Shown: positions 38,150-51,452 of the stretch, piece after piece
Position numbering within the stretch: position 1 is the first letter of the stretch
Layout of the letters: the number at the start of each line of letters is the position of its first letter
NCBI RefSeq assembly: GCF_958979055.1
Contig: NC_084893.1
Coordinates: 27,607,487 to 27,671,486, forward strand
Direction: 5' to 3'
Length of the DNA stretch: 64,000 nucleotides
From: Alnus glutinosa
Taxonomy: Eukaryota > Streptophyta > Magnoliopsida > Fagales > Betulaceae
The notes under the pieces: generated by a model
Told to the model about the DNA's origin: nothing
Databases searched by the model: none
Seen by the model: only the letters and a program-made list of their open reading frames with translations
Position numbers and translations under genes: made by a program

Positions 38150-38870
38150 TTTATCTTTTTACTAGAAAGTAAATAATGTTATTTAATATACTGTCGTACA
38201 ACTATAATAACGTGATAGTGAAAAATTAACCTTTTTTTTTTTTTTTTTTTACACAGTGTTGATCGAAAAAGTTGATTTTCATAATTACATCATCAAGTTG
38301 TATGACATTAGAATAACAATCTACTGAATAATATTATTCAACTCGAAAAAGTAATAACTGGCTTTCTCAAATCACCTTCCATTTGCCCACTTTGTTACCA
38401 TTTGAGTTAGAATAATGTTATTAAGTAGTTGCTATATGATTGCTATCTAACTTAATGATGTGGGAGTGAAATCAACCCTTATTAATTTTTTATTTTTTTT
38501 ACAAAAACTGATCCAAGAGCTGATTTTTACTACCACATCATCAAGTTGTATGGTAGTCGTATTAACAGTTTACTAAATAATATTAATCTTTTGAGTAATA
38601 CTATTTAGTAAACTACTATACAACTGTTATATAGCTGGGATGTCATGATAGTGAAAATCAGCTCTTAGTTTTTTTTTTATTTTTTTATTTTATTTTATTT
38701 TTTATACAAGCACTAATTCTAAGGCTAATTTTCACAGCCATACAACTAAGACGACATAACATTGAAAATCAACCATTTTTTTTTTTAACAAGTTTTAATT
38801 TCAGAGCTTATTTTTACTGCCACATAATTTTAATTGTATAATAGTAGTATAACAATAAACTAAATAGTAT
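38150..38870. repeat. cluster of related inverted-repeat units
   Basis: At least three units repeat the phrases 'actatacaactgttatatagc', 'gtgaaaatcagctct', poly-T, 'gctgatttttactaccacat' and 'aacagtttactaaataatatt' in alternating orientation. They look like nested or tandem copies of one MITE. No coding. Confidence 0.5.
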
Positions 38871-38920
38871 TTTTCTTTATGTAGTAAGTATAAATTGAGT
38901 GTTAATTCAGAGAATAAGTG

Positions 38921-38961
<41 letters not shown>

Positions 38962-39035
38962 GCCAATTTCCTTAACAAACAAGACCCGGCCATTTCCAAG
39001 CCCAAATCTCTCGCTCTTACCGGTTCATCGCTCTT

Positions 39036-39050
39036 AAACCCTAAACCCTA
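39036..39050 (+). promoter_or_regulatory. telo-box upstream of prohibitin
   Basis: The sequence aaaccctaaacccta lies about 0.9 kb before the prohibitin ATG, just ahead of the inferred leader exon. Telo-boxes (aaaccctaa) are established in promoters of plant genes active in dividing cells, such as those for ribosomal and mitochondrial proteins. Its function here is inferred. Confidence 0.5.
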
Positions 39051-39960
39051 TTATACTATATTTTAGCGGTGAAGACTAGAAGGTATAAAAGATCTTTGCT
39101 TCTCATCTTCTCGTCTCTGTTCTATTTCTCCTATTTTCTGTTTGGTTAGTGCGAAGGTTTGGAAAAAGTAAGGAATCAACATTTTGGGTCTGAGTATGAA
39201 AACGATAGAATTCAAACTCTGTCCGTGATCCTGAAATTGAGACAAAGATTTTGTTGTTCTTTTTTTGTTTTTTCCAGTCATGATTATGTTCGATGGCTAA
39301 GAAATTTTAGGAAAAGAAAGAAGTACAACTTCTGGGTCTTAGCTATGATAGTTTATCATTTTCTTCATTATTTTCTTTGTTTTTTATTAAGTGGTTTTGC
39401 ACTTGTTTCTCAAGTTGTGTTCAGTCTGGTTGCGAAGAAAGTTTGTGAATAGACAGAAATGAACATTTTGGGTTTTGGGCAGTAATGCAATAGAGCTTAT
39501 GTTTGACTTGGATAATAGGATTTGTCATTTTCTGACCAACCAAGTGATAGAGTTTACACTCTAATGAAATCAAAATCACTCCGCTTGTATGATTTATTTA
39601 AAATATCCTCTTAAGTAGGTAACAAAGTTGAAAAAAGCAAGAATTGTTGGATTTCCCTTATGTGTTAGTAAGCAATCCAGGCTAATAAAATGGGGAAATC
39701 TCATATCCGTGGCAAACAACTATGTTTCCTGTCATCTAAGCAGCGGGGAGAGTCATGGGAAATAGATTTGTATTTTCTATTACTTTCATTTTGCGCCCCT
39801 TTATTTACGCACTTGCCTCTGTCCTGTTGAGGTTGTTGTTCCTATTCTTTCATTTATATATGTTTTGCAGTTCAACGTCTCCTTCCTGTTTATGATGGAA
39901 GGGTTGGTTGAATGCTTTCATTTGGTTTTCTCACTTTGATTACAATGACATTTTAGGATC

Positions 39961-42681
39961 ATGAATTTCAACAACGTTAGAGTTCCCAAGGTGCCAGGCG
40001 GTGGCGCCACTTCTGCTTTGCTTAAGGTGGGAATTGTTGGTGGGCTTGTTGTGTATGCTGCTGCAAACAGTCTCTACACTGTCGAGGGTGGGCATCGAGC
40101 CATTGTGTTCAACCGCTTAGTTGGTGTCAAAGATAAGGTCATTCTTTTTGCCGGATAGTCGTTTACTTAAGAAATCTATAATAAGGCTATTACTGCTGTT
40201 AAAAAAAAAAAAACTGTTCTCAAATCTGACTTGACTTTATTAAATTGTTTTGATATGTCAGCCAGTCATTTAGTATTATTCTAAGCATTTTTCTTTTAAG
40301 CATCAAGACGATTTTGTATCGAGTGGGGCAGAAAATTTGATTCAATTATGTTTCTTAACCCCTTTTTTGTACAAATGGAAGGGTTTTTCCCAGGTCACAA
40401 ACTCCCAAGTTAAAGATGATCTATAACATAGTGGTGGGTTTATAATGTGGTTGTTGAACATAGATTAACAATTCATTGTATTTCTAATGTTATCTTTTTT
40501 ACCTTTCTTTTCTAATTTCTAGATTGTGAGTTTTGGTCATGCAGGTTTATGTTGAAGGGACACACCTTATGATTCCATGGTTTGAGAGGCCAGTCATCTA
40601 CGATGTCCGTGCACGACCCAATCTAGTGGAGAGTACTTCAGGAAGTCGTGACCTTCAGATGGTAAATGCCTCTCTTATTTCTGTTGCATCTGCGACTCTG
40701 TTGTTGATAAAAACTGCTTCATGTAATGTATTCACAACTTTGATGCCAAAATTTAAGCACCTCGCTCAACCATTTTTATTATTTTCTTTCTTCATTTTTC
40801 TTGATAAACCCTGTTGCACGTATTGTATATAATTTAAGTTGGGCATAAATACTTGATGTTTTAGGATTGTTTGGCAATTTCTTCCTGAAAACATAGAAAA
40901 TAGTGAACTATTCAGATAAATTCTGCAAGAGTACCACACTTTTTTCTTTTGACCTACAAATATGGGGGTCCATCGGCTCTTATTTTATCTTTGCAGTATA
41001 TGTCAAAAGAAAGAATCATTTGGGAGTTGATTTTGCTTTCCCTAATGGATTTTCTCCTTCGCCTATCTTACACTTATTGTGTGCATGTTTTGCATAGCAT
41101 CCTAAGTGGACAATAACCTGTTTTATCTGGTTCCGTGACACTATGCTGCTTCAGTAATCTCAAAAGTTCAGATTTCATGTAAATTTGTTGATCTCCTAAG
41201 CCCCCCCCTCCCCCTCAAATAGAAGGAACATGTGGAGGCCAAGCGATGAGGGGCCCTCTTCTCCTTCGTATTTTATTGTGGAGTTCTGCGCGGTACTTAT
41301 GCATGCAGTCGAACCATTTTCTATGCCCATACATAGAAATTTGTGTGCTCCTTGAGGCTGCTTTATATCAATTTTCTCGTGATCCTTCGCAATTTCTTTG
41401 TAACATGATCTTGATTTTGCTTTACAGGTGAAAATTGGGCTTCGAGTTCTTACCCGTCCTGTTGCTGATCAGTTACCTACAATTTATCGAACCCTTGGTG
41501 AGAATTATAATGAAAGGGTTCTTCCTTCAATTATTCATGAAACTCTGAAAGCTGTGGTTGCACGGTTTAATGCCAGTCAGCTCATTACTCAGAGAGAGGT
41601 AAGCAGCAAGGCCTATACCGTTTCAGAGTTTGGTTTGCAAATCAGTCTATTTTTAAATACTGAAGATAGTGATACTTACCAATGTTTTGGACTTTGTTTT
41701 TGCATCCTTTAGGTTTAGGGTTAGGATTAAGACTGATGGCAAATGGAAGTGTTCGTGCAAATTGCAGATTTTTGTTCGTCTCCTGTTTGCTGGAATACTG
41801 ATTTCTGTTGTCGAATCCTGATCATATGGATCATTAGCTAAATCCTAATGCTTCTGAGTGGTCTTTTTAAATTGTTTAATTTATAATTTATTTCATTTCC
41901 TTCGTATTCGCTTGCAAGTTTTTATACTTTGGCTATTTTTAAATTACTCTAGGATGGGGTTTAAAGGTTAAATTTCAGTTGTCACCGAGTGTTGATAAAC
42001 CTTATTCTTTCTAGGCTGTTAGCAGGGACATACGTGAAGTTTTAGTATCTCGGGCAGCCAAATTCAATATTGCACTGGATGATGTGTCAATTACGAGCTT
42101 AACTTTTGGGAAAGAATTTACAGCTGCCATTGAAGCCAAACAGGTAGCTGCACAAGAAGCTGAGAGGGCCAAATTTATTGTGGAAAAAGCTGAACAAGAC
42201 AAGAGAAGTGCTATTATCAGAGCACAGGTAAGATAGAAGAAATGCTCCATCCTCTGCCTTAAAAACTGAGAGGATCTATCTTGCCACAATGGCTTTATTT
42301 GCTCTTAACTGTTTATCAACCTCTGTAGAAAGAACTTGGTTTTTTGCCTGCTAGGTTGATCTATGGCCCCTTGATGTCATTGCTAGTAGAACTAATTTGG
42401 ATATATCACAATTAGAAAATATAGTGGGAAAAATAGGATTCTGGCTCAAGAAAATGTCTCACTTGTTTTTCTGTTCTCGATACCAGGGTGAAGCCAAGAG
42501 TGCCCAGCTTATTGGTCAAGCTATTGCCAATAATCCAGCATTTATTATTCTAAGGAAGATTGAAGCTTCGAGAGAAATTGCACATACTATCTCAAATGCA
42601 GCCAACAAAGTTTTCCTGGAATCAGGTGATTTGTTGCTGAACCTTAACGAGATGAATTTAGAGCCCAATGGGAGCAAATAG
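39961..42681 (+). CDS. PHB: Prohibitin, mitochondrial (class II, PHB1/2/6 type)
   Basis: Five coding exons, 39961-40137, 40545-40661, 41428-41598, 42015-42227 and 42487-42681, each joined at phase 0, give 290 residues. An AG acceptor at 39956 indicates a spliced leader intron. Residues 17-40 ([20 protein letters not shown]) form the membrane anchor; the SPFH/PHB domain follows with [20 protein letters not shown] and [11 protein letters not shown]; the C-terminal coiled coil contains [20 protein letters not shown] and [16 protein letters not shown]. Prohibitins form ring complexes in the mitochondrial inner membrane that hold AAA proteases and support respiration and cell division. The class II assignment rests on the MNxxxVPKxPGG start and the [10 protein letters not shown] end. 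The segment [17 protein letters not shown] is somewhat diverged from the usual EIRKILTERA, so this may be a less conserved paralogue, but no lesion is seen. Confidence 0.92.
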
Positions 42682-45580
42682 GGATAGAAGGTTGCAATTA
42701 GAATAACACCCCTTTCATTTTGTTTAACAACTGGTCAATTGTGTAGATATTTCCTTAAAAAGGTGTGCTGTGGTCAAATTAAATGGTTATTTTGCTCTTA
42801 ATGGACCATGCTAAACAAAAGAATTATGTTGGCTTATTAAATTACTGTCAGGGGATAGCTACATCTCCTGTGGAAACTCTGGGAATTGTTTTACTTGAGA
42901 AATGGATATTTTATGTTGCATACTCCATGAATGTCTTTTTGCTTTATCTTATAAAGCAGCAGTTATATTTTAATCTTTACTATTTTTTTTGTCTGAATTT
43001 CTATGTTTACTGTGTATGGTATATATCTTTATGGTCGAATAGTTGGATCAACTATTTGGTTTTTGATGCAATATGTAAATTTCAGGAACTAAATTATTCA
43101 AGATGAGCATTAAGGATATGTTTTTGTAGCTCAAAACTTTTGTTTCCTTCTATGAGTAATGTGAATCTGTAGGTGGCTTTGAAGAATAAGCTCCCGATTG
43201 ACTTAATTGGTTAAGATATTACTCAATTCATGGGAAATTATGGTAGCGAGTTAGAACCTTGAGGTTTGGAGAATATGCCCATGGCCAGTGGCCTGAGTGG
43301 ATGCCCCATTAATCAAACACTTCTCTTTTGGAGCCCGGTTGCCCCAATTTGTCATTTTACCTTTTGTTGTCCTGATCGAGCCCAAATCATTCTTTTGGTT
43401 TAGTAGCGGTTCGTGCTGTTTAAAAAAATAGCGATTTAAATGGGGTGGCCGATATCTTTTAAATGGCCATTGCTCATATGGGTTGGATAAATGAGATGGT
43501 TGTGATAGTCCGTCCAATTCAGAAAGAAAAGTGTTACTGATGGCAGTCTTGGTTGAAGTTTACGACATCCTTTAGGGCCATATCAGAGATGCAAATATCT
43601 AAAGGGAATCCATCTGCGGATGGGTTCCACAATAATTAGCTGAGTGAGCTTATATACTGTATAGGACTCAGTTGTGGAGATAATCAAAAATTTATTTGAA
43701 TAGGTAGATTTCATGTGACCGCTCAAATTGACGTGAAACCTTATCCCAAATTTTGAGAGAGTTGAGAGGATAGATAACTCACTGATATTCACATGAATAG
43801 CCTGCCCCAATGCCATGTCGTGATGCTCACCCATGTGAGTTTCTGTAACTACGGAAAGGTAATGTCCCCTGATGCATGTCCCTCAAACCCCCCCCCCCCC
43901 CGTTTCATTTGAAGCATAGGAAAAGGACTTTTTTGAAGCAACCTATAAAAGGAGCAAAAAGGTGCTCTGGCTATGTTCAGTCCATATATATAGAAAGCTT
44001 ATCCTGTTCTGAATTCTTCAAGGATTTATCTATATCAGTTTGGGAAGTTAAAGATAGAAATAATGAATAAGTAGGCATATAACTATATATCACTCCCTCT
44101 CTACTAGTGCTTCCAATCGGACAGAGTTTTCCTTGAAATTGGGTAGGAAGAACTTCCTTCAACTTAATCTATAAAAATGATATGTCCCTTGAATATGTGA
44201 AAACCACATGCTTTTTAATAGTAGCGACAAAGTAGGAAGAAATTTTATTAAAAAAAAATGTATTTCTCACATGCTATTAAAAAAATATGTACATTTTACA
44301 TGCTAGGAGATGCATGTCATTTTTATAGATGAAGTTAGAGGAAGTTTTTTCAACCAAATTTGAAGGAAATGTTTGTCCCTTCCTAGTCTCGTAGACTAAA
44401 AGAAAGCGTGTAAAGGTATTAGAATGTGATATAAATGTGATTTTTGTTAATACTTTTGCTAGTTAGAAATACAATTGACTTTGGGGGCCCACGAGGAGCC
44501 CATCAAGGCCCGTTACCCTTGGGCTCATGTAGGGCCAAGCGACTAGTAAGACAAGCCAAACTTAATACTACAAAAAAAAAAAAAAAAACCAAATTTCCTT
44601 TCACTTTTATATTATATCAATTATTTTTTATTACTATTCAAATAAAAAAAATTACAACAAAATTCTTTACCAAACGAAATGAACTGTAATTCTAGTACCT
44701 CATTTCCCAACATATAAAGTGCATTTGGTCTCACAGCAAAGATAGATTAGCTTGAAATCTCAACTTATATGATTAAAAGCTTAAGTTAACAGGAAATTGC
44801 AAATGTAAATATTTAATTCATATTTTAACACATTTACTCACATGTGAAGTCAAACTCTTTCTCAATAAGTGAAATAAGAGAAAAATAACGGAAACAATAT
44901 TTAAACTCAAACTTTTGCTCGGATACATTATTAAATCATATCACTTATTTTAAAATTTTAAACAAATAAACAAAAAAAAATTATAATCACAAGCAACCGT
45001 GGCAAAAAAAATAAAAAATAAATAAGGAACGAGAGAGAGAGAAGGAGAGAAGCCCAAAAGATGTATTTGTGAATAGTGTGTGGAGTTACACAATTTAAAT
45101 CTGTTTTTCATTTTTAGTAGATAATAGGATGATAAATTTTTTAATTAAAATGAAAAATGCACAATCTATTGAGGATGTTTTTACATGATGTTTCAAGCTG
45201 TCGGTGAAATACTTTCTGCGCAGTGGACCTGAATCACCCGATAATTGAAGTGTTCGGAAGTTTCCTCTGTCCCAGTGTTGTTTGCCCTGTTCGGTTGCTG
45301 ATTGGAAGTATCATACTGTTTTGTTTTGTTTTTTTTTTTTTTTGGGCCCCTATTATGTCAAACTTGTGTTGTCTTTGATGATTGATGATTGATGACGGTT
45401 GATTAGCTTTTTGTGATTTAAGAATAAGAATGGTACTGTTTTTTCATTCATGCAAACGCATAAGACGTGTGCGCCTTAATTTAAGGGTCTGTTTGTTAGT
45501 ACTTTTTAAATCTGTTTATAAATATATATGTATATATTTGAAAAAGTTTTCTAAATGATATAAAAAGTAAGAGACGTGTT

Positions 45581-46047
45581 AGACCATTCCAAGTAGCTTT
45601 ATCAAATTTTACTCACTAAAGTAGTTAAAAATTATTTTTCTCTATTCTGGTGAGCCACTTTTTAAAAATTCTCTCAGCAACTTCACCATTTTAACTATTT
45701 ATTATCACTATTCCATTTAAATAATATTTTTTCATATTTCTTTATTCTTTCTCTTTTTAATCTTTTTACAAAGAATTCTTCGTATCCATGAAATAAAGAC
45801 ATTATCGTGTGAGAGAGATGGGAGATGGTAGAAGAAAATGAGAGAAAAAAAGGAAAAAAAATGTGCTGATCATGTGAGAGAGAAAGGTGAAACAAAATTT
45901 GATGAGTGAGTTAGTGAGTAATTTCACTCATCAAAACTTTTTTGTTAAAATGGTGAGGCTGCTGGGAGTGATTTTTTAGTGTTTTCATCAAATTGACTCA
46001 CCAAAATAACTAAAAAGCTATTTTGATGAGGCTACTAAGAATGCTCA
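45581..46047. repeat. MITE with long inverted ends
   Basis: The left end agaccattccaagtagcttt + atcaaattttactcactaaa and the right end tttagtgttttcatcaaatt + gactcaccaaaataactaaa + aagctattttgatgaggcta + ctaagaatgctcac are imperfect inverted repeats. A shorter internal pair (ctggtgagccact / aatggtgaggctgctg) lies inside. Non-coding. Confidence 0.55.
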
Positions 46048-47019
46048 CATATATCTTTCGGATCAGAATTCTCTCCAGCTGCTTTTAACTGAAAATGAGT
46101 CGGTTCTTTATACATAATGGTATAATTATAAAATTGTGTATTGATTTGGAAGCTCAAGCTTCTTTTTTTTTTTTTTTTTTTAATATTTTTTTGTATTGTT
46201 TTTAAAATTGTGGATAAAAAAAAACTTTGAAATTTTGGATGATTTTAAAAATAAAAAAAAAAAATTGAGAAAATATGTTTGGAAATATAAATTAAATTAA
46301 ATATAATTTAGAATTTATTTTTGGATGAGATTGATTTTTAAAAGATGGATAAGTCTCACTCACTCACGTGAGTGGTTGTGCACAGAACCAAGCTTTTTCC
46401 TTAAAAGATTGGGTTTCACGAGAATCGAGGGAGCCAATGATTGGAGATATCACAAACTACCACAAGCCAATTGTGTGCTCATCTCATCCGTATGATGGGC
46501 ATATGATTTATGGAAATCATGATCCAGCGGCCACAATTTTGTTGTCCCTGTATTGATGAGTCATTATGTGCTAAGTGTGCTGGCAGAAGAGATTACGTCG
46601 ACAGTTTGCGTTTTAAATTAATTTTTAAAATATTTTAATTTTAAAATCAAAAACCAAAAGTGAGGAAAATAATAGTTTAGTTTAACAAATAAAAAATGTT
46701 GAACAAATAAAGCATGATTGCTCCAAAACTTGACTTAAACATATGGGTTAAAAAAGTATTAATTAATAAATGAACCAATGCAAGTCACGTGAAGTCATTC
46801 TGTTACGGTAAGTGTTACGTAAATTATAATATTAATTTACAAAAAGATTTTTAATAAGAATTTTAAAAAATAATTATAAGTATATCACGAAGTAGATTAG
46901 TATATGATTATTGTTCTTTTAATGTTTTCCTTTTTCTTTTTTAAAGACACCATGCTGTTGAAGTTCAGGGTCAAATGAAATAATAACATTATTAATCAAG
47001 CATAGGTATGAATTAAGAG

Positions 47020-47205
47020 TAATGATTGAATACCACCTAAAGATACAATTTTTTATCACCTTGTCTATGTGGCAAGGTGGTCCCCCACTACTTTTTAAAT
47101 ATTTTTATTTTTTAAAAATAAATTAAGGTAAGGGACCACCTTGCCACATAGACAAAGTGGTAAAAAATTGTATTTTTAAGTGGTATTCAATCATTACTCA
47201 TGAAT
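47020..47205. repeat. MITE, near-perfect hairpin
   Basis: gagtaatgattgaataccac ... caccttgtctatgtggcaag + gtggtccc is followed by its reverse complement gggaccaccttgccacatag ... gtggtattcaatcattactc. The arms are about 80 bases with a short T/A-rich loop. Arms this similar suggest a fairly recent copy. No coding capacity. Confidence 0.75.
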
Positions 47206-48164
47206 TAATAATAGGTAAATGTCAGCCACATCAATCTAGGGTGGTCCATAGGGGACAAAGCATGGAATTTAATAAGCAAGCACTATCACATAGAATGATC
47301 CCTCCCTAGATTCGGGAATCTTGAACCTTTATGAAGACACTTTGTTTGCTTGCATCCTACTTTCCTCGATTCCTCGTCCAAGCGTTCACACTCGGTTAAT
47401 TAAAGGTTATTTTGACCGATCAAGCTTTAAATTTGGATAAAAATATATTTGTATTTTGTTAGTTAATTTCTTTAGCTTAAAAGTTGGAAGCTAAATTGGT
47501 GAATTGTTACCGTGCTTATCTAATTTTATAACCTCGCTAAATATTTTAAAATAATAATAATAAAAAAAAAAATTACTCTTAAGAAGGTATGCATGTGACT
47601 TTAAAATGTAAGTACTTTAAAAAATAAATAATCTTTAAATGAAATAGTGAAAATAGATACTTGATAGATAAAATTTAAAACTAACAATGTAAATTCTAGG
47701 TATTTCTAATTATTTATCTTGTCTATTTCAAAGTCAATTTTAATTAATAAAGTTTGCATCTATATTTTTGGGTAAGTAATGATAATAAAACTTGAACTTG
47801 AAAGAAGTTATTTGTGCTAGTACAAATGACAACGAGAGTTTAAAAATAATCATGCAAATTTTAAAAATATCTAACTATTTATATATATTTTTTATTTATG
47901 TTAAATTACCAGTTATTTTAAAATTTTAAAATAAAATATTAAATTTAATTATTTAATTAATATTTTAACATTTTCTTTATGTGTGGGTTCTCAACAAATA
48001 AGACTCGCGTGATTGAAATGAGAATAAATTTAAGAGATAAATGAAAAATTAGTTCCTATGATTTACCAGATTTATAATTAATTTCATCAAATTTTATCAA
48101 AATAATTAACGGATTCTGTTAGTGTGCTACATCAGTACTAATAAAATGACAACAAATATCACTC

Positions 48165-48167
<3 letters not shown>

Positions 48168-48246
<79 letters not shown>
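48168..48246. repeat. (TA)n microsatellite, 79 bp
   Basis: Uninterrupted alternating A and T. It is the longest simple repeat in the window; shorter TA tracts are at about 14310-14341, 15450-15510 and 23168-23207. Confidence 0.95.
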
Positions 48247-48249
<3 letters not shown>

Positions 48250-48997
48250 AAATTAAAAAATTAAAAAGAAAATAAGAAATTTTTTTAAAAAAAGTAAGAA
48301 AGTATTATGTTGCAAGATGATAAAAACATGAAATTGAAAGGTTGTGGGTGCAAGCCAAGTAGTCTAGTACAAATGGAGAAACGATATTTGAGAAACGTTT
48401 TACCGTCTTTCAGCAGCAATTTTTAATAAAAAAATAACTTTCAATATAATATTAGAAATTACTTTTTTATTAAAAAATTTATTTTTAATAAAAAGTAACG
48501 GACATGACCGGCTGATTTGTCCATGCCAATCGCTGTTTGTACAAATGTACAATCGACAATGATGGCAAAGAAATTGTGGAGTGGACAGGTACCGTCCACG
48601 TCGCATGTGTACAACCCACGTGTTCGTTCGCAGGACTAAAACAATTCCGCGAAAGTCCCCATGAGACAGGTTGATTTAGTTCACACATCACGAGAAAGTT
48701 CCTAGCCAAGCCTCACCAACGGTGAGGATTGTAGGGACTTGGCCAAAGGCTGACCCCTTGCGAGAATTTTTTGGTCATCTTCTCCCAACGAAATTTCCTA
48801 AGGTGGACCGTTGCATTTACATTCACACCTCGATAGCTAAATGTTGTTTTGGCAAGTCCAAATATAAATTTAGACAAAAATCTAGTTACATTTGACTAAT
48901 TATTTTAGCTTACAAATTTGTTAATGGCTACAGTATTTATCAAATTTGGTAAGCTCACGTATATAAAAAAAAAAAAAAAAAATCATAATAAGATTTG

Positions 48998-49474
48998 GAG
49001 GTGTACATGCGAATGAAGATATGATTATTTGTAATATCCGCACTCGTATCTCTAAAACGCGAATATCACATTTAAATATTTGTTTTTGCGTCATTTTTGT
49101 TTATCCACCCACTATCCGCAATGGGTAATGGGCTTATTTTAAAAGCTTTTAAAAAGAATTTTGACAGATTCGAAAATATGTAGAACCAAGAAAAAAAAAA
49201 GGATAATAGATACGACTTTAAAATATTTATAGTAATCAATGCTTACAAAAAATAACCTTATGTTTTTTTTTTTTTTTTATTCTCTAAATATAATAATTTT
49301 TTCATAAGTGGATGTTGATGGCGTTGTTGCGCTGAATATATATATATATGAACCGTATCCACATACTTTAAAATCACTATTTGCATTCACACATGCAGAT
49401 AGTGATTTTTATTATCCGCATCTGCATGTGCGGATAGAAGATATGAATAATTAATATTTGTCCACATGTAAGCC
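48998..49474. mobile_element. hAT-like non-autonomous remnant
   Basis: The left end gaggtgtacatgcgaatgaa and right end tccacatgtaagcctttaaa are imperfect inverted repeats of the aggtgtac-type hAT end. Subterminal atccgca/tgcggat motifs cluster near 49036-49055 and 49410-49435, as in the element at 30352. No transposase. Confidence 0.5.
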
Positions 49475-49589
49475 TTTAAATAAAGACATTCATATGACTT
49501 TAAAATGTATGTGTTTTGAAAAAATAAAAAATGTTTTAATAGAATAATAAAAGTGAATAGCTAAAATAGAGATTGAGTTGTAAGTAAAA

Positions 49590-49738
49590 TAATGTTAGAA
49601 ATTATACTCATGTCACTTTCGTATCATTCAAAAACTTAAAATCATAATTGAATTTTGATTAAATTGTGATTTTAAAAGTCACGTCAATTTTAAAGGGACA
49701 CAAATAAGATATGAGTATGACGTTTAGAATTATTTAAT
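49590..49738. repeat. MITE, family copy D
   Basis: Inverted ends ttagaaattatactcatg and tatgagtatgacgtttagaa surround the family core ttgattaaattgtgatttta + aaagtcacgtca. Matches the copies at 12479, 28553, 29231 and 55931. Confidence 0.6.
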
Positions 49739-50894
49739 GTAAGTACTTTATGAAAGTGAATAGTTTAAATAAAAAAAATGTGATTTTTTAATTAAAATAA
49801 AGAGAGTTTATTTTTAAATTACAACGGTAAGTAAAGTTATATCTCAAAATCTCTCGTGCAAATACAATATTAGATTTAAAAAGGATATTATTAATATTTT
49901 ATGAGAATAAAACTCAAAACAGTGATACAATGAATTACTCCACATCTAGGGGATCATATTTTAAAACCAAGTTAGTGTTGGATGGTGATCTTAAATTAAA
50001 ATAACACACCTTTTTGGAGTTGTGCATTTGAGTTTGAAGAATGGGATATACCGGTGGGATTTCACCGAAAAGTAGCTGTTGACCCAATTAGTTGGTGGGC
50101 GTCCAAATAATAATAATAATAATATTCAAATTTCTTTTCCACAACTCTCTAAGAATTATGATGTAATAAGAAATTAAAACTAACCGATATCTTTGAAGGC
50201 TGACCATTTACTTTTTTCCATTATGTTGTTTTAGGCTATGTGTTATTGTCTTATTAAAAAGCCACAAATGACTTGATTTGTGCAAATCCCTATAACAATT
50301 AGAAAAATATTTTATTTTTATATTTTAATAATTTTCATACAAGAAATAATTTATAAATCAATCGTTAAATTTGTAAGATCTACATGTGAGTTTTACATAT
50401 TCAACGATAAATTTGAGAAAGAAAGAAAACAAAACAAAAAAAAAAAAGCAAAAATTAAATGTGTAACGACTCTCTAAAATTATTTTTTATTCCCAACGAT
50501 CATTAACACTATGATGGTCACATCTATCTTTAGACGCATCTGCGTAAAATGTATTGCAGTCCATTTCCGTCGCAAGGATTAAAAAAGTAATTAACCCAAA
50601 ATAACTAATAATCGCGTTAGTTAAGGGCAACCTTTCTTCAGTAATTGGGCAAAGACTTAGTAGTCTGCCTAATAGACTTTTTTTTTATTAAAAAAAAAAT
50701 ATAGGATGTTTAAAAAATTTGAAGGATTTATAATTTATAAACCCAATCAAAGAAAAGCAAAAGAAAAAGAGACTAAAAAAAAAAAAAAAAAACCTTAGTC
50801 CTTGTATTTTGCCCATCGGTACGACTGAATGGTCCCTCTCCGGCGAAAGACCCCAAATGGGGGGGCACGAGAGGTCTCCACCGCATGATTTTTG

Positions 50895-50942
<48 letters not shown>

Positions 50943-51076
50943 CTGTCTCTCTCTTAATAATTGAATTGCGTCTGATACAGAGTGTAGCCACAAGGCCAGT
51001 AAGGCCAGAAGCAGTTAAACACACACACACACACATGCCACGGCAAAACCACAGCCACAACCACCACGCCTCTTAT

Positions 51077-51085
51077 CTATATAAC
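51077..51085 (+). promoter_or_regulatory. TATA box candidate of the GGP gene
   Basis: The sequence ctatataac, followed by a C/A-rich stretch, fits a plant TATA box and start region about 0.2 kb before the uORF and 0.54 kb before the main ATG. Confidence 0.45.
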
Positions 51086-51272
51086 AACAACCCCCATTTC
51101 TCCAATTTTCGCCCCCAAACACCCTTAATCCTCTCCTCCAGCTATATTGGAAAGGATAATAGATCGCTCTGATTGTTGTGCCGTTTGCAGAGAGAAGATA
51201 AGAAAAAGGAAAGGTTGGGATTTAGGTTTGCGCGCAGGGGGTAAAACCCAGGATCGACGCGTTGTAGACATC

Positions 51273-51452
51273 ACGGCTATACCCAGAGTTTCTCGGCCTC
51301 TCGTTCATGTCCGGGCAGTACGACGCAAGGGTTGTGTGATCGAGAGCAACCCTTCGCCGCACGGCGGGCGTGGCGCGTTGCCTTCCGAAGGCGGCAGCCC
51401 TTCCGACCTCCTCTTCCTCGCTGGTGGTGGTTCCTCTGCTTTCTTGTATTAG
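51273..51452 (+). CDS. Ascorbate-responsive leader uORF of GGP, ACG start
   Basis: An upstream frame of 59 codons plus stop begins with ACG at 51273. Its peptide contains AIPRVSRPLVHVRAVRRKGC, then VIESNPSPHGGRGALPSEGG and SPSDLLFLAGGGSSAFLY. It is unusually GC-rich for the region and encodes the uORF peptide known to be conserved in leaders of plant VTC2/GGP genes. In that family the uORF starts at a non-canonical ACG and, when ascorbate is high, reduces translation of the downstream enzyme, giving feedback control. The frame stays open upstream to about 51147, but only the part from ACG is conserved. It ends 171 bases before the GGP ATG and does not overlap it. Confidence 0.88.
   Translation, partial: TAIPRVSRPLVHVRAVRRKGCVIESNPSPHGGRGALPSEGGSPSDLLFLAGGGSSAFLY

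Larger units (their letters stand above)
42682..51070. other. gene-poor 8-kb region of repeats
   Basis: This starts with the prohibitin 3' UTR. No gene is supported. Contents are a possible SINE near 43190-43260, a poly-C run near 43893-43902, MITEs at 45581, 47020 and 49590, a TA microsatellite at 48168, a hAT-like element at 48998 and, just before the GGP gene, CT/GT/AC microsatellites (about 50899-51034). Open frames such as 43251-43517 (-) and 46368-46556 (+) lack recognisable domains. Segment 48480-48750 is more GC-balanced but leads to no reading frame. Confidence 0.4.

Noticed and set aside
43183-43270. Possible second SINE or tRNA gene (ttgacttaattggttaaga and gcgagttagaacctt)
   Set aside because: The A- and B-box matches are weak, there is no tRNA fold and no clear tail.
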